Both the position numbers and the translations under genes were made by a program. Under the pieces are notes generated by a model. It was not told the origin of the DNA and did no database searches. It was given only the letters and a program-made list of their open reading frames with translations. A stretch of 64,000 nt of DNA from Hydrogenovibrio halophilus DSM 15072 (lineage in GTDB: Bacteria; Pseudomonadota; Gammaproteobacteria; Thiomicrospirales; Thiomicrospiraceae): assembly GCF_000384235.1 (NCBI RefSeq), contig NZ_KB913033.1, forward strand, positions 1,185,164-1,249,163, in the 5' to 3' direction. This document shows positions 7,948-20,025 of the stretch, in pieces (position 1 is the first letter of the stretch; each line of letters starts with the position of its first letter).

Positions 7948-10097
7948 ATCTTTTCAACAATGGCCAGGCGTTTCAGCCTGCGCATGACATCGGCCAGATG
8001 TTTGCGTGAATGCACACTGATCACAATGTGCATCAGGCTGTAGCTGTCGTCCTTGTCTTCGGAGCGAACCCGGTCAATGTCGGTTTTCATTTCGGCGATT
8101 CTGCTGGCAATGGTGGCCAGAGCCCCGCGCGTATTGCGCACTTCCAGCAACAGTTCCACATCAAAGGTCTGGTTGATCTGGTCTTCCCATTTTACGTCCA
8201 GCCACTTTTCAGGGTGGTTTTTAAAGTGGCGGACGTTGGCGCATTCCTGGCGATGGATGACCAGCCCTTTTTCGGCACTGATGAACCCGATGATGTCATC
8301 GCCGGGAATCGGGTGGCAGCAACCGGCATAATTCACCACCATGCCTTCGGTGCCGGAAATGACCAGAGGGTGTGACGTTGAGTCGCTTGCCTCGTCCACT
8401 GGTATGGCTTCATCCGAGCCAATCAGGCTGTCGTGAATCTGCTTGGCGACCAGCTTGGACAGGCGTTTCCCCAATCCGATCTCTTCCAGCAGGTGGTCCC
8501 AGCTTTTCAGCTTCAGCTCCACCACCAGGCCTCCGCGCATGGCGTCGGTCAATTGGCTGTAGGTGATATGGAACCCCCGCAAGGCTTTTTCCAGCAGGCG
8601 CTGTCCCAAAATGGTCGCCGATTCCGATTGCTGGTTTTTCAGAAACGCACGGATCTGTGAGCGCGCTTTGGCGGTGGTGACAAAATGCAGCCAGGACGGA
8701 TTGGGCTGAAGGTCTTTGGAACGGATCACTTCCACTGTCTGACCGCTTTCCAGACGCGTTCTGAGAGGGATCAGTTTTTTGTCGACCCGGCAGCCAACGG
8801 TGGCATGGCCAACATTGGTGTGTACGGCATAGGCAAAATCCACGGCGGTGGCCCCGGCCGGGAGGGTGACGATGTCGCCTTTGGGTGTGAACACATAGAT
8901 CACATTCGGGAACAGATCGATTTTGACGCTTTCCAGAAAGTCGAGCGAATTGCCTGCCCCCTGCTGAATTTCCAGCAGATTTTTTACCCATTCCTGAGCA
9001 CGGATTTCCACGGCGGACAACACATGGTTCCGGTGGCGATCCGGTTCGCCATCAACGTCCTGTTTGTAGACCCAGTGGGCCGCAATGCCGTGTTCCGAGA
9101 CTTCGTGCATCTCATTGGTCCGAATCTGCACTTCGATGTAAGCGCCATAAGGGCCGAACAGCACGGTATGCAATGACTGATAACCATTGGCCTTGGGGAT
9201 GGCGATGTAATCCTTGAAGCGCCCGGGGAAGGGTTTGTAAAGTGAATGCACCGAGCCCAGAACGCGATAGCATTCGTCGGCCCCGTTGACCACCACGCGG
9301 AAGGCGAAAATGTCCAGAATTTCATCAAAACTCAGATGCTTGTACTTCATCTTTTTGTACAGGCTGTACAAATGCTTTTCCCGGCCCACCACCTGTGCCG
9401 GTATCTGGTCGTCTTCCAGGCGCTTGCTGATGGCCTCGTTGATCTGTTCGATGATTTCGTCGCGGTTGCCACGCGCTTTTTTCACGGCTTTTTCCAGCAC
9501 GGCCGCCCGAAACGGGTGCATGGCTTTGAAGCCCAGATCTTCCAGTTCGATCCGGATGGCATTGATTCCCAGCCGGGCCGCGATGGGGGCGTAGATTTCC
9601 AGCGTTTCCAGCGCAATACGGCGTTGTTTGTCCGGGCGCATGACCCCAAGGGTACGCATGTTGTGAAGGCGGTCGGCCAGTTTGATCAGAATGACGCGAA
9701 TGTCCCGCGCCATGGCGAGCACCATTTTGCGGAAATTTTCGGCTTGGGCTTCTTTGGGGTTGTCGAATTCGAGCTTGCCCAGCTTGGTGACCCCATCCAC
9801 CATTTCGGCGACGTTGTCGCCAAAACGGTCAATGATGTCCTGCTTGCTGTAGGGAGTGTCTTCGACCACATCATGCAGCAGCGCGGCAATCAGGCTTTCG
9901 TGGTCGAGATGAATGTTGGCCAGAATCTGTGCGACCGCCACCGGATGCCAGATGTAGTCGCCGCCGGTTTTGCGGCTCTGGCCTTTATGGGCTTCGGCAC
10001 CGAATTCAAACGCCGCTTTGAGCTGGCGCAGCTGTTTTTTTTTCAGATAGGTGCCGGCCTGTTCCAGTAAAGGTTGGAGGCTGGTCGGAGTGGGCAT
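7935..10097 (-). CDS. spoT: bifunctional (p)ppGpp synthase/hydrolase SpoT
   Basis: This 720-residue RelA/SpoT-homologue makes and degrades the alarmone (p)ppGpp. The HD hydrolase domain is intact (H51, and HDVVEDT with HD at 75-76). The synthetase domain follows (YIAIPKANGYQSLHT and EVQIRT), with the RFKD motif typical of bifunctional enzymes rather than monofunctional RelA. A TGS domain lies at about 395-460 and a C-terminal ACT domain at about 640-715. It starts 9 bp after rpoZ ends, the conserved gammaproteobacterial order. Both activities should be present judging by motifs. Confidence 0.95.
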   Translation of the reverse strand: MPTPTSLQPLLEQAGTYLKKKQLRQLKAAFEFGAEAHKGQSRKTGGDYIWHPVAVAQILANIHLDHESLIAALLHDVVEDTPYSKQDIIDRFGDNVAEMVDGVTKLGKLEFDNPKEAQAENFRKMVLAMARDIRVILIKLADRLHNMRTLGVMRPDKQRRIALETLEIYAPIAARLGINAIRIELEDLGFKAMHPFRAAVLEKAVKKARGNRDEIIEQINEAISKRLEDDQIPAQVVGREKHLYSLYKKMKYKHLSFDEILDIFAFRVVVNGADECYRVLGSVHSLYKPFPGRFKDYIAIPKANGYQSLHTVLFGPYGAYIEVQIRTNEMHEVSEHGIAAHWVYKQDVDGEPDRHRNHVLSAVEIRAQEWVKNLLEIQQGAGNSLDFLESVKIDLFPNVIYVFTPKGDIVTLPAGATAVDFAYAVHTNVGHATVGCRVDKKLIPLRTRLESGQTVEVIRSKDLQPNPSWLHFVTTAKARSQIRAFLKNQQSESATILGQRLLEKALRGFHITYSQLTDAMRGGLVVELKLKSWDHLLEEIGLGKRLSKLVAKQIHDSLIGSDEAIPVDEASDSTSHPLVISGTEGMVVNYAGCCHPIPGDDIIGFISAEKGLVIHRQECANVRHFKNHPEKWLDVKWEDQINQTFDVELLLEVRNTRGALATIASRIAEMKTDIDRVRSEDKDDSYSLMHIVISVHSRKHLADVMRRLKRLAIVEKIHRV

Positions 10098-10106
10098 GCC
10101 TGAGGG

Positions 10107-10331
10107 TTAACCGAAAAACGGCGGCGTGTCCGGATCGGACATGACCACGTCCTTGTCAACGGTGTTGTCGGCCAGTTCGCGCAAAGCCATCACCGACGGT
10201 TTGTCATTTTCCCATTCCAGAGTGGGTTCCGCGCCGTAGGAAAGCTGGCGTGCGCGCTTGGAGGCCAGAATAACCAGTTCAAACCGGTTTTCAACCTGGT
10301 CCAGACAATCTTCAACGGTGACTCGTGCCAT
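10107..10331 (-). CDS. rpoZ: RNA polymerase omega subunit
   Basis: The 74-residue omega subunit helps assemble RNA polymerase around beta-prime and takes part in ppGpp binding. It is recognised by [10 protein letters not shown] at the start, [16 protein letters not shown] and the helical VMALRELAD segment; the length is normal. It sits directly before spoT, as in most gammaproteobacteria. The usual upstream partner gmk is displaced by five kb of Kdo/Kdo8N genes; the 108-bp gap to waaA may hold its own promoter. Confidence 0.95.
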   Translation of the reverse strand: MARVTVEDCLDQVENRFELVILASKRARQLSYGAEPTLEWENDKPSVMALRELADNTVDKDVVMSDPDTPPFFG

Positions 10332-10439
10332 ATTCAGGGTTTCCTGTTCTTTGAGTTGGGTGGACCGAGTATTTTACCCTTATCCGGCCTGGGGTTTCAA
10401 ATATTTAGGCCAATGCCTGTGGTTTGATCCGGTGCGAGG

Positions 10440-11756
10440 TCAGGATAAAGGCAAAAGCCATGCCCGGTAGTCATCAATCAGGGCGTGGTGTTGCCGCAAC
10501 CAGGCCTGAGCATTTTCGCCCATGGCCTGTCTTGTCTGTGGTGTTTCCAGCAAGTGGCAGAGTGCGTCCAGCAAAGCGTCGTAATCGGCGCACTGTTGGA
10601 GTCCGTCCGCCTCAAGCAGTGCCTGCGTTTCCGGTTCGAAATCACGCATGTCCGGGCCGGTCAGCAGGCAGGCCCCCAGCGAGGCCGGTTCCAGCAGGTT
10701 GTGGCCGCCTTTGGGCACAAAGCTGCCACCCATGATCACCACTTGAGCATGGGCATACAGCGGCATGAGTTGACCAAAGGTGTCGGCCAGATGCACCTGG
10801 GTCTCAGCTCGGATGGGGTCATGCTGACTGACCAGCGTCAGTGAGTGGGTCAGGCCGCCCAGTTGGGTCTTCAGTGATTTTCGCCGCTGCGGGTGGCGGG
10901 GCACAATCACCAACAATTCCGGGCGTTGTCGCGCCAGCCAGCGTTTGGCGATCTGGAATTCCTCATCCTGATGCGAGGAAGCGACCAGCACATAAGGACA
11001 TGGCATGGGGTTTGGATCATTGGCGAGGGCACGGTAATTGGTCAGTTTGAGGTTGCCGGCGGCCTGGACGCGTTCGGGTGGGACGCCCAGCGCCACAAAC
11101 CGTTGAGCTTCCTCTTTGTTTTTGGCCAGGACCCGTGTCAGGTAGCGGCAGGTCTGGCGATACAAGCGCTGCAACCATCGCCAGAACCAGGCCGGGGCTG
11201 GCGGATGCTCGGCGGTCAGTCTGGCGAAGGTCTTTTGCGACAGCCGGGCATTGATCAGGGTTATGGGCCCACGTTCCGCCATGGCCTGATAAAGGTTGGG
11301 CCAGATTTCGGACTCCATCATCCAGGCATTTTCGGGTTGAAAGCGTTGCAGAAAACGCCGCACCGCAGACGGATAATCCAGCGGCAGGTAGGCATGGCTG
11401 ATCTGTTCAGGCGTGTTTTGCATTGATCGCCATTGCAGCAGGGCATCGCGCCCGGAAGGGGTGCTGGTGGTGACCAGCAATTCATGGCCATCATTGAGCA
11501 TGGATTCGGCCAGGGCATCGATGGCACGGACTTCGCCCACCGACGCGCAGTGAATCCACAAAGAGGTGGCGCAGGGTCCGTCGTCGGGTCGATATCCGCC
11601 CAAGCGTTGGCGAACGTACTGCCAGCCGCCCTGACGACGCACCGCCTGGTGGAGGGTGATCAGTAAAACCAGCGGACTGAGCAGCCAGAGCAGAATCCGA
11701 TAAAAACGCCAGTCGGTTCGATCAGCGGGGGTGTCGGTTGGCATGGGCGCGGACAT
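10440..11756 (-). CDS. waaA: Kdo transferase WaaA (lipid A core)
   Basis: This 438-residue GT30 enzyme transfers Kdo (or Kdo8N) from its CMP donor to lipid IVA at the inner membrane. An N-terminal hydrophobic anchor (about 20-38) is followed by WIHCASVGEVRA, with the catalytic Glu in SVGE. Further family motifs are ESEIWPNL, INARLS, GNLKLT, ASSHQDEE, PRHPQRR and GGSFVPKGGHNLLEP. It directly follows kdsB, kdnB and kdnA, so donor synthesis and transfer are encoded together. Whether the acceptor receives one or two residues cannot be told. Confidence 0.93.
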   Translation of the reverse strand: MSAPMPTDTPADRTDWRFYRILLWLLSPLVLLITLHQAVRRQGGWQYVRQRLGGYRPDDGPCATSLWIHCASVGEVRAIDALAESMLNDGHELLVTTSTPSGRDALLQWRSMQNTPEQISHAYLPLDYPSAVRRFLQRFQPENAWMMESEIWPNLYQAMAERGPITLINARLSQKTFARLTAEHPPAPAWFWRWLQRLYRQTCRYLTRVLAKNKEEAQRFVALGVPPERVQAAGNLKLTNYRALANDPNPMPCPYVLVASSHQDEEFQIAKRWLARQRPELLVIVPRHPQRRKSLKTQLGGLTHSLTLVSQHDPIRAETQVHLADTFGQLMPLYAHAQVVIMGGSFVPKGGHNLLEPASLGACLLTGPDMRDFEPETQALLEADGLQQCADYDALLDALCHLLETPQTRQAMGENAQAWLRQHHALIDDYRAWLLPLS

Positions 11757-11774
11757 GGCGGCAATGAAAAGCGG

Positions 11775-12521
11775 TCAGTGGCCAGCTTGCATCAGGCTGT
11801 TCATCAACTCAATGTCGCCTGGCACGTCGACTTCGGGCGAGTCCCACTGGCTTTCAATGACTCTGATCCGGTAGCCGTATTCCAATGCCCGCAGCTGTTC
11901 CAGTTTTTCAATGTTTTCCAGTCGGCTGGCCGGCAGCTCGTTGAACTGGTCGACGAATGCCTTGGTGTAGGCATAAACCCCAAGATGCTTGAAGGAGTCG
12001 TGATCCCAGTAATCACGGCCATGCGGAATGGTGGCACGGGAAAAATACAGGGCATTGCCATAATAGTCGCAGACCACTTTGACGTCTTTGGGGCTGGTGA
12101 TTTCGGCTTCATTGACGATCTTGAACGAGAGGGTGGTCATCGCAAAGTCGGGCGTCTCTTCCTCGTAAAAAGGCGCGACCACGGCTTCGATCGAACCGGG
12201 GTGAATCAAAGGCTGGTCTCCCTGCACATTGACAATCAGGGTGTCGTCGCTCAGGTTCAGGGTGTTGGCGGCCGCGGCGATCCGGTCGGTCCCGGATTCG
12301 GCTTCGGCCGGGGTCATTACCACCTGGCCGCCGAATTTTTCGACCGCCTCCCGAATGCGATCGTCGTCGGTGGCAACGTAAACGGCGTCAAGCCCCCGGG
12401 CTCGCTGGACCCGTTCAACCACCTGCTGAATCATGGGTTTGCCGCCAATGGTTTTGAGCGGTTTGCCCGGCAGGCGCGAAGAGTCGTAGCGGGCCGGGAT
12501 CAGGGCGATGGTACGCATCAT
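11775..12521 (-). CDS. kdsB: CMP-Kdo / CMP-Kdo8N synthetase KdsB
   Basis: This 248-residue cytidylyltransferase activates the 3-deoxy-octulosonate sugar with CTP. The N-terminal [16 protein letters not shown] nucleotide-binding loop, NVQGDQPLI and [15 protein letters not shown] are diagnostic. Its neighbours are kdnB (6 bp upstream) and kdnA. In Shewanella oneidensis the KdsB of an equivalent kdnA-kdnB-kdsB group prefers the 8-amino sugar, so Kdo8N may be the natural substrate here too. That preference is inference from synteny. Confidence 0.93.
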   Translation of the reverse strand: MMRTIALIPARYDSSRLPGKPLKTIGGKPMIQQVVERVQRARGLDAVYVATDDDRIREAVEKFGGQVVMTPAEAESGTDRIAAAANTLNLSDDTLIVNVQGDQPLIHPGSIEAVVAPFYEEETPDFAMTTLSFKIVNEAEITSPKDVKVVCDYYGNALYFSRATIPHGRDYWDHDSFKHLGVYAYTKAFVDQFNELPASRLENIEKLEQLRALEYGYRIRVIESQWDSPEVDVPGDIELMNSLMQAGH

Positions 12522-12527
12522 GGTCTC

Positions 12528-15474
<2,947 letters not shown>

Positions 15475-15562
15475 GTCAGTGATCCTTCCTGCTGAGGCGA
15501 AATAATTTCCCATTTTATCAGACTTGATGGCGACTTGTTGCAAACAAAATGCGGTGCCTGGC

Positions 15563-15591
15563 TTCTTGCCGGGGTGGACTTGGGCTACAAT
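15563..15591 (+). promoter_or_regulatory. possible sigma-70 promoter of aroK
   Basis: TTCTTG at 15563-15568 and TACAAT at 15586-15591 are spaced by 17 bp, and the aroK ATG follows 7 bp after the -10. The -10 is good and the -35 poor. If used, the mRNA would be leaderless or nearly so, which makes this a weak call. Confidence 0.3.
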
Positions 15592-15598
15592 ATTGGTT

Positions 15599-16123
15599 AT
15601 GCAAAAACAAAGTATTTTTCTGGTCGGGCCGATGGGCGCGGGCAAGTCAACCGTTGGGCGCATTCTGGCAGACAAGCTGCATTATCGGTTTCTGGACAGC
15701 GATCACGAAATCGAAGCCAAGACCGGGGTGTCGATTCCGATGATTTTCGACATTGAAGGCGAGGCCGGTTTTCGCAGGCGTGAGTGCAAGCTGATTGACC
15801 AGTTGACCCAGCAACCACAAGTGGTTCTGGCCACAGGTGGCGGGGCCGTACTCAAGCCGCAGAATCGCAGGCACCTGCGTTCGCGCGGGTTTGTGGTGTA
15901 TTTGCGCTCGTCGCTGGATGCACTGTTGGCGCGCACCCGTCAGGACCGCAATCGCCCTTTGTTGCAGAACGACAACCCCGAAGAGGTGCTGAAAAACATC
16001 ATGACCGAGCGCGATCCCCTGTATCGGGAAGTGGCGGACCTGGTCGTTCAGACCGAGCAGGCCTCTGTGCATCGGGTGGTGCGTCAGATTATGGAACAAC
16101 TGGCCGATGAGGCTGTGATTTGA
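15599..16123 (+). CDS. aroK: shikimate kinase
   Basis: This 174-residue kinase phosphorylates shikimate at O3 in the aromatic amino-acid pathway. The start at 15599 puts the P-loop ([16 protein letters not shown]) at residue 8, as in Aro[14 protein letters not shown] and FRRRE bind shikimate, ATGGGAVL is the conserved Gly-rich strand, and RQDRNRPLL is the lid. It is divergent from gmk and followed 38 bp later by aroB, the usual aroKB pair. Confidence 0.94.
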   Translation: MQKQSIFLVGPMGAGKSTVGRILADKLHYRFLDSDHEIEAKTGVSIPMIFDIEGEAGFRRRECKLIDQLTQQPQVVLATGGGAVLKPQNRRHLRSRGFVVYLRSSLDALLARTRQDRNRPLLQNDNPEEVLKNIMTERDPLYREVADLVVQTEQASVHRVVRQIMEQLADEAVI

Positions 16124-16161
16124 AGGAGATGGTGTGACCCAGACGCAAGAGACGCAACAGA

Positions 16162-17259
16162 ATGAACGCTGATACCGCGGAACCGGTCACCCTGGGTGTG
16201 GAGTTGGCCGAACGCAGCTACCCGATTGTGATCGGTCAGGGGTTGATGGGCCAGTCGGAATGGGTTCGTCCCTACGTTCATGGTACCCAGGTGCTGATCG
16301 TCACCAATACCACCGTGGCCCCTTTGTATCTGCAGCAGGCCTGTGAGGCCTTTGCCGAGTATGAGGTACAGACGGTGGTGCTGCCCGATGGGGAGCGTTA
16401 TAAGAATCTGGAGATCCTCAATCGGATTTTTGATGTTGCGATTGCGCATCACTTTGACCGCCACTGCACGTTTGTGGCATTGGGCGGCGGTGTGATCGGT
16501 GATATGACCGGTTTTGCCGCCGCCAGCTATCAGCGAGGGGTACGGTTCATTCAAATGCCGACCACACTGCTGGCTCAGGTGGATTCGTCCGTGGGCGGCA
16601 AAACCGGGGTCAACCACCCTCAGGGCAAGAACATGATCGGCGCCTTTCACCAGCCGGAATCCGTGTTGATTGATGTGGCCACCCTCAATACCCTGCCGGA
16701 TCGGGAACTGTCTGCCGGTCTGGCCGAGGTGATCAAATACGGACTGATTGGAGACGCCCCGTTTTTTGACTGGCTTGAAGCGCACATGGGGCAGCTGTTG
16801 GCGCGGGAACCGGCGATTCTGACCGAAGCCATTCGTCGCTCCTGCGCCAACAAAGCGGCGATTGTGGCCAAGGACGAAAAAGAAGCCGGTCTGCGCGCCT
16901 TGTTCAACCTGGGCCATACTTTCGGCCACGCGATCGAAGCGGGCATGGGCTATGGTGTCTGGTTGCATGGCGAAGCGGTGGCCGCTGGGATGATGCAGGC
17001 GGTGTATATGTCGCGTTTGCTCGGCGATCTGACTCACGCGGACCAACAGCGCATTGAACGGGTGATGCGTGCGGCCAGATTGCCGGTGACCCCGCCTGAG
17101 GCACTGAGTACGGAGCGTTTTCTGGCATTGATGGCCGGAGACAAGAAAGTTCAGGCCGGACGCATTCGTCTGGTATTGCTCAAGCAAATCGGCGAGGCGT
17201 ATGTGACCGGCGATTACCCGGATGCATTGCTGACACAGACATTGGAGTCGTATCGTTGA
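16162..17259 (+). CDS. aroB: 3-dehydroquinate synthase
   Basis: This 365-residue enzyme is the second step of the shikimate pathway and needs NAD and a divalent metal. [14 protein letters not shown] is the NAD-binding loop. [20 protein letters not shown] is the hallmark active-site segment. Metal ligands are expected in [20 protein letters not shown] and [15 protein letters not shown]. The length is normal. It is co-directional with aroK, and its stop overlaps the TTG start of the following mutarotase gene. Confidence 0.95.
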   Translation: MNADTAEPVTLGVELAERSYPIVIGQGLMGQSEWVRPYVHGTQVLIVTNTTVAPLYLQQACEAFAEYEVQTVVLPDGERYKNLEILNRIFDVAIAHHFDRHCTFVALGGGVIGDMTGFAAASYQRGVRFIQMPTTLLAQVDSSVGGKTGVNHPQGKNMIGAFHQPESVLIDVATLNTLPDRELSAGLAEVIKYGLIGDAPFFDWLEAHMGQLLAREPAILTEAIRRSCANKAAIVAKDEKEAGLRALFNLGHTFGHAIEAGMGYGVWLHGEAVAAGMMQAVYMSRLLGDLTHADQQRIERVMRAARLPVTPPEALSTERFLALMAGDKKVQAGRIRLVLLKQIGEAYVTGDYPDALLTQTLESYR

Positions 17260-18155
17260 AACGGGGAGCGGAATTTCCACAAGGCATGCACCTTTATCGT
17301 CAGGGTGAGTTGACGCTGATTGAAGTCAATAACGATTTTGCGCGGCTGGTGATGACCACGCATGGGGCCAGTGTGCTCAGTTTTGCGCCTCGCATGGACG
17401 ACGGGCGTCTGCAACCGGATTTGCTATGGGTATCAGAGCGCGCGCATTACAGTGGAGAAAAGCCGGTGCGGGGCGGGATTCCCATCTGCTGGCCCTGGTT
17501 TGGGGCCTCAAGCGAACCGGGGCTGCCCGCCCACGGGTTTGTGCGCAATATGACCTGGCAGCTGATGTCTTCGGACAGTGATGATCTGGGGCGAACCCGT
17601 TTGACCTTTCGCATCCAGTCCAATGCTCAGTCGCTGGCCTTGTGGCCGTACCGGTTTGAGCTGACGCTGGACGTGTTTGTGGGTTCCGAATTGACTTTGA
17701 CTCTGACCACGCGCAACCTGGACAGCAAGGCGTTCACTGTGACCGAGGCTCTGCACAGTTATTTCTCGGTGTCGAAGGCCAGCGAGGTGTTTGTGACCGG
17801 TCTGGGCAACAGCGAATGTCATGACAAACTGGCCGACCTGCCGCCCTATCGTGCCGAAGATGTGCTTTCCATTGTGCCGCCGCTGGATCGGGTCTATTTG
17901 CAGCAACCAGGACAGGTGCAGCTACACGATCCGGGACTGAAGCGCAATATCGAAATCGAAAAATGCGGTGCGGCCTCCACTGTGGTCTGGAACCCCGGGG
18001 CCGAACTGGTGGGCGGGTTTGATGACATGGACAACCAGGCCTGGTCAAAAATGTTGTGCGTTGAGACCGGCAATGTTCTGGAGTCGCAAGTGGTGGTCGA
18101 GCCGGATACGCCCCATGTGTTCAGCATGCATTTGCGCGCCAAGCCTTTGGCCTGA
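17256..18155 (+). CDS. D-hexose-6-phosphate mutarotase, YeaD-like
   Basis: This is a 299-residue aldose-1-epimerase-fold protein of the glucose-6-phosphate 1-epimerase subgroup. Family motifs are [36 protein letters not shown], the catalytic His in TEALHSYF and the Glu region [22 protein letters not shown] start at 17256, overlapping the aroB stop and preceded by GGAG at good distance, is preferred; ATG 17286 is the alternative. It probably equilibrates hexose-6-phosphate anomers. Its link to aroKB is positional only. Confidence 0.85.
   Translation: MKRGAEFPQGMHLYRQGELTLIEVNNDFARLVMTTHGASVLSFAPRMDDGRLQPDLLWVSERAHYSGEKPVRGGIPICWPWFGASSEPGLPAHGFVRNMTWQLMSSDSDDLGRTRLTFRIQSNAQSLALWPYRFELTLDVFVGSELTLTLTTRNLDSKAFTVTEALHSYFSVSKASEVFVTGLGNSECHDKLADLPPYRAEDVLSIVPPLDRVYLQQPGQVQLHDPGLKRNIEIEKCGAASTVVWNPGAELVGGFDDMDNQAWSKMLCVETGNVLESQVVVEPDTPHVFSMHLRAKPLA
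18034..18045. repeat. ACCAGGCCTGGT palindrome (in mutarotase gene)
   Basis: The exact 12-mer lies in coding sequence, where the frame reads it as part of DNQAWSK. Confidence 0.9.
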
Positions 18156-18184
18156 TGCGTTTGCACATCATTCGCACATAAAAA

Positions 18185-18202
18185 AACGCGCCGAAGCGCG
18201 TT
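18185..18202. terminator. bidirectional terminator between the mutarotase gene and rpoH
   Basis: An AACGCGC/GCGCGTT stem with a CGAA tetraloop is flanked by six A residues on the left and TTATATTT on the right. It can therefore end the plus-strand mutarotase transcript and the convergent rpoH transcript. Confidence 0.8.
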
Positions 18203-18238
18203 ATATTTAAACGGGTTTGACGTTTTGGTCGTTCGTTG

Positions 18239-19096
18239 TCATGCCGCTTCGGCCATGGCCAAACGCAGCTTTTTGATCGCCTGCTGTTCAATCTGACGGA
18301 TGCGTTCCATGGAGACACCATAGGCTTCCGACAGCGCTTTCAGACCGGTTTTCTGGTCCGACAGCCAGCGTTGCCGGATAATGTCCAGGCTGCGTGGATC
18401 CAGTTGTTTCAAAGCCGTTTGCATGTGGCCCAGATCAAACTCGGATTGCGATTGCGCCACCAGTTGCGATTCCGGGTCCAGTTCCTGACTGACCAGCACC
18501 GGATAGTGTTTGTTCTCGTTTTCTTCTTCATCGGCCGACATGTCCACCGGCATGTCCTGACCATACAGACGCGATTCCATCTCCAGCACGTCCTTGCGGG
18601 TCACGCCCAGTTTTTCGGCGACGGTGTCGGCGTCGTCATTGCCCAGCCACGCCAGGGATTTTTTGGCTCCGCGCAGCTTGAAGAAAAGTTTGCGTTGGGC
18701 CTTGGTGGTCGCGGTTTTGACAATGCGCCAGTTTTTGATCACGAATTCATTGATTTCGGCACGCACCCAGTGCACGGCAAAGGTCATCAAACGCACTTTT
18801 TCCATCGGATTGAAGCGTTTGACCGCCTTCATCAGTCCGATGTTGCCTTCCTGAATCAGATCGGCCAGCTGCAGGCCGTACCCTTTGTATGAGCGTGCAA
18901 TCGGCACCACGTAACGCAGGGACGACAAAATCAGCTGACGTGCCGCCTCCAGATCCTGATGATGGTACAGACGTTCGGCCAGGGCACGCTCTTCTTCCGC
19001 AGTCAATTGCGGAAAAGTCTGCACTGTGCGCATGTACGTCTCCAGGTTCTGGCCTGGAACCAGATTCTGCTGGAATGCCATCAGTTGCTTTGACAT
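18239..19096 (-). CDS. rpoH: RNA polymerase heat-shock sigma factor RpoH (sigma-32)
   Basis: This 285-residue group 3 sigma factor directs RNA polymerase to heat-shock promoters. The start at 19096 (MSKQLMAFQQ) has a strong RBS (GAGGTGAG) and beats an upstream ATG at 19141. Region 2 contains ADLIQEGNIGLMKAVKRF and VRLMTFAVHWVRAEI. The RpoH box, which sets it apart from RpoD, is near KTATTKAQRKLFFKLR. Region 4.2 ends YGVSMERIRQIEQQAIKKLR. It is monocistronic, between a clear sigma-70-like promoter and the shared terminator. Confidence 0.94.
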   Translation of the reverse strand: MSKQLMAFQQNLVPGQNLETYMRTVQTFPQLTAEEERALAERLYHHQDLEAARQLILSSLRYVVPIARSYKGYGLQLADLIQEGNIGLMKAVKRFNPMEKVRLMTFAVHWVRAEINEFVIKNWRIVKTATTKAQRKLFFKLRGAKKSLAWLGNDDADTVAEKLGVTRKDVLEMESRLYGQDMPVDMSADEEENENKHYPVLVSQELDPESQLVAQSQSEFDLGHMQTALKQLDPRSLDIIRQRWLSDQKTGLKALSEAYGVSMERIRQIEQQAIKKLRLAMAEAA

Positions 19097-19132
19097 GTCT
19101 CTCACCTCATGAATTGGTTTTTGATACCCATT

Positions 19133-19160
19133 ACTATACAAGATTTAGCACTCATGTCAA
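19133..19160 (-). promoter_or_regulatory. sigma-70 promoter of rpoH
   Basis: On the minus strand TTGACA (19160-19155) and TATAGT (19138-19133) are separated by 16 bp, 36 bp before the rpoH ATG. The -35 is perfect and the -10 has four of six consensus bases. Confidence 0.7.
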
Positions 19161-19256
19161 GGGACTGCCAAAAAGCGGATTTAAATAAAAAGTGTTGTTT
19201 AAAGAATGGCTTGGAAAAGATAATTCATCCAGATTGTTTTAAGAGGAAAGGGCGGC

Positions 19257-19291
19257 AAAAAAAAGACCCGCGCGGCGATGCTGAACGGGTC
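19257..19291 (-). terminator. terminator downstream of the FliS-like gene
   Basis: On the minus strand, GACCCG (19291-19286) pairs with CGGGTC (19270-19265) around a 15-base loop, followed by eight T residues. It lies 47 bp after the FliS-like stop and isolates it from rpoH. Confidence 0.65.
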
Positions 19292-19337
19292 AGAGCTGCT
19301 CTGAATCAGCGCACAGATGAGGCGCTAGGCGGAATGG

Positions 19338-19784
19338 TCAGTCGTTGTCAGACATCTGGCCATTGCTGTGCATCATTTCCAGCCAGGCATCGCGGATTTC
19401 GGTCAGAATCTCCACGGCACTGTCCAGATAGAAGCATTCTTTTTCGTAGACCGCTTCCTGAATGGCCTTGTCCGAATAACGATACAATTCTTCCAGGTCA
19501 TACGCCAGCGGGGTTTCGCGGGTCAGGGCCAGACGGTCACGCAATGCATCCAGAATGGTGGTCATGCGTCCCAGGTGAAAGCCTTTTTCCACATAGGCTT
19601 CCGAGGTGTGGCACAGTTTGGCCAGGTTGCCCTTGTCCACAACGCCCTGAAGCAGCAACATCACGGTTTTGGCCGGGTTTTCAGCCAGCTGGTCCTCGGT
19701 TTGAGGGTTGCGGTGGTAATCCTGCAGTAGTGGGGCAGCGTCGTTTTCGGTCGGATTTTGGGTCAGTGTCGGGTTCATGGTCAT
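19338..19784 (-). CDS. fliS: FliS-like flagellin chaperone (orphan)
   Basis: This 148-residue, all-helical protein matches the FliS pattern. NPAKTVMLLLQGVVDKGNLA corresponds to the first helices. KGFHLGRMTTILDALRDRL matches the conserved turn of FliS, DLEELYRYSDKAIQEA the LYxY helix, and EILTEIRDAWLEM the C-terminal LREAW helix. FliS binds flagellin in the cytoplasm and prevents early polymerisation. The start has an AGGAG RBS. No fliC, fliD or other flagellar gene is nearby, which is odd because fliS normally sits in a fliC-fliD-fliS cluster. It could be a diverged FliS paralogue with another client. Confidence 0.65.
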   Translation of the reverse strand: MTMNPTLTQNPTENDAAPLLQDYHRNPQTEDQLAENPAKTVMLLLQGVVDKGNLAKLCHTSEAYVEKGFHLGRMTTILDALRDRLALTRETPLAYDLEELYRYSDKAIQEAVYEKECFYLDSAVEILTEIRDAWLEMMHSNGQMSDND

Positions 19785-20025
19785 AATAAAGCTCCTTGTG
19801 CTTGGCTTCTGTTGTTTTGCTTGTGTTTCGTTGCCGAAACCCCTAAAGGTTATCGTTATTGGTCGATAAGCAGAAGCCGTGCCAACAAGGTGTCAAAAAA
19901 GCTGCAGCCTTGTGCCGCCTGTTGATCACAGGCGTTTTGACAGATTTGTTCAGGAATGGCACCCCCTTTGCTTGCATCCAGGCACAGAACCGGCTGACAC
20001 AATACATGGCCACAGGGGAAACACC

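Noticed and set aside
10500-10511. Near copies of the palindrome (also near 44773)
   Set aside because: ACCAGGCCTGAG and ACCAGGCCTGCC miss the symmetric right arm. Only exact 12-mers were counted.
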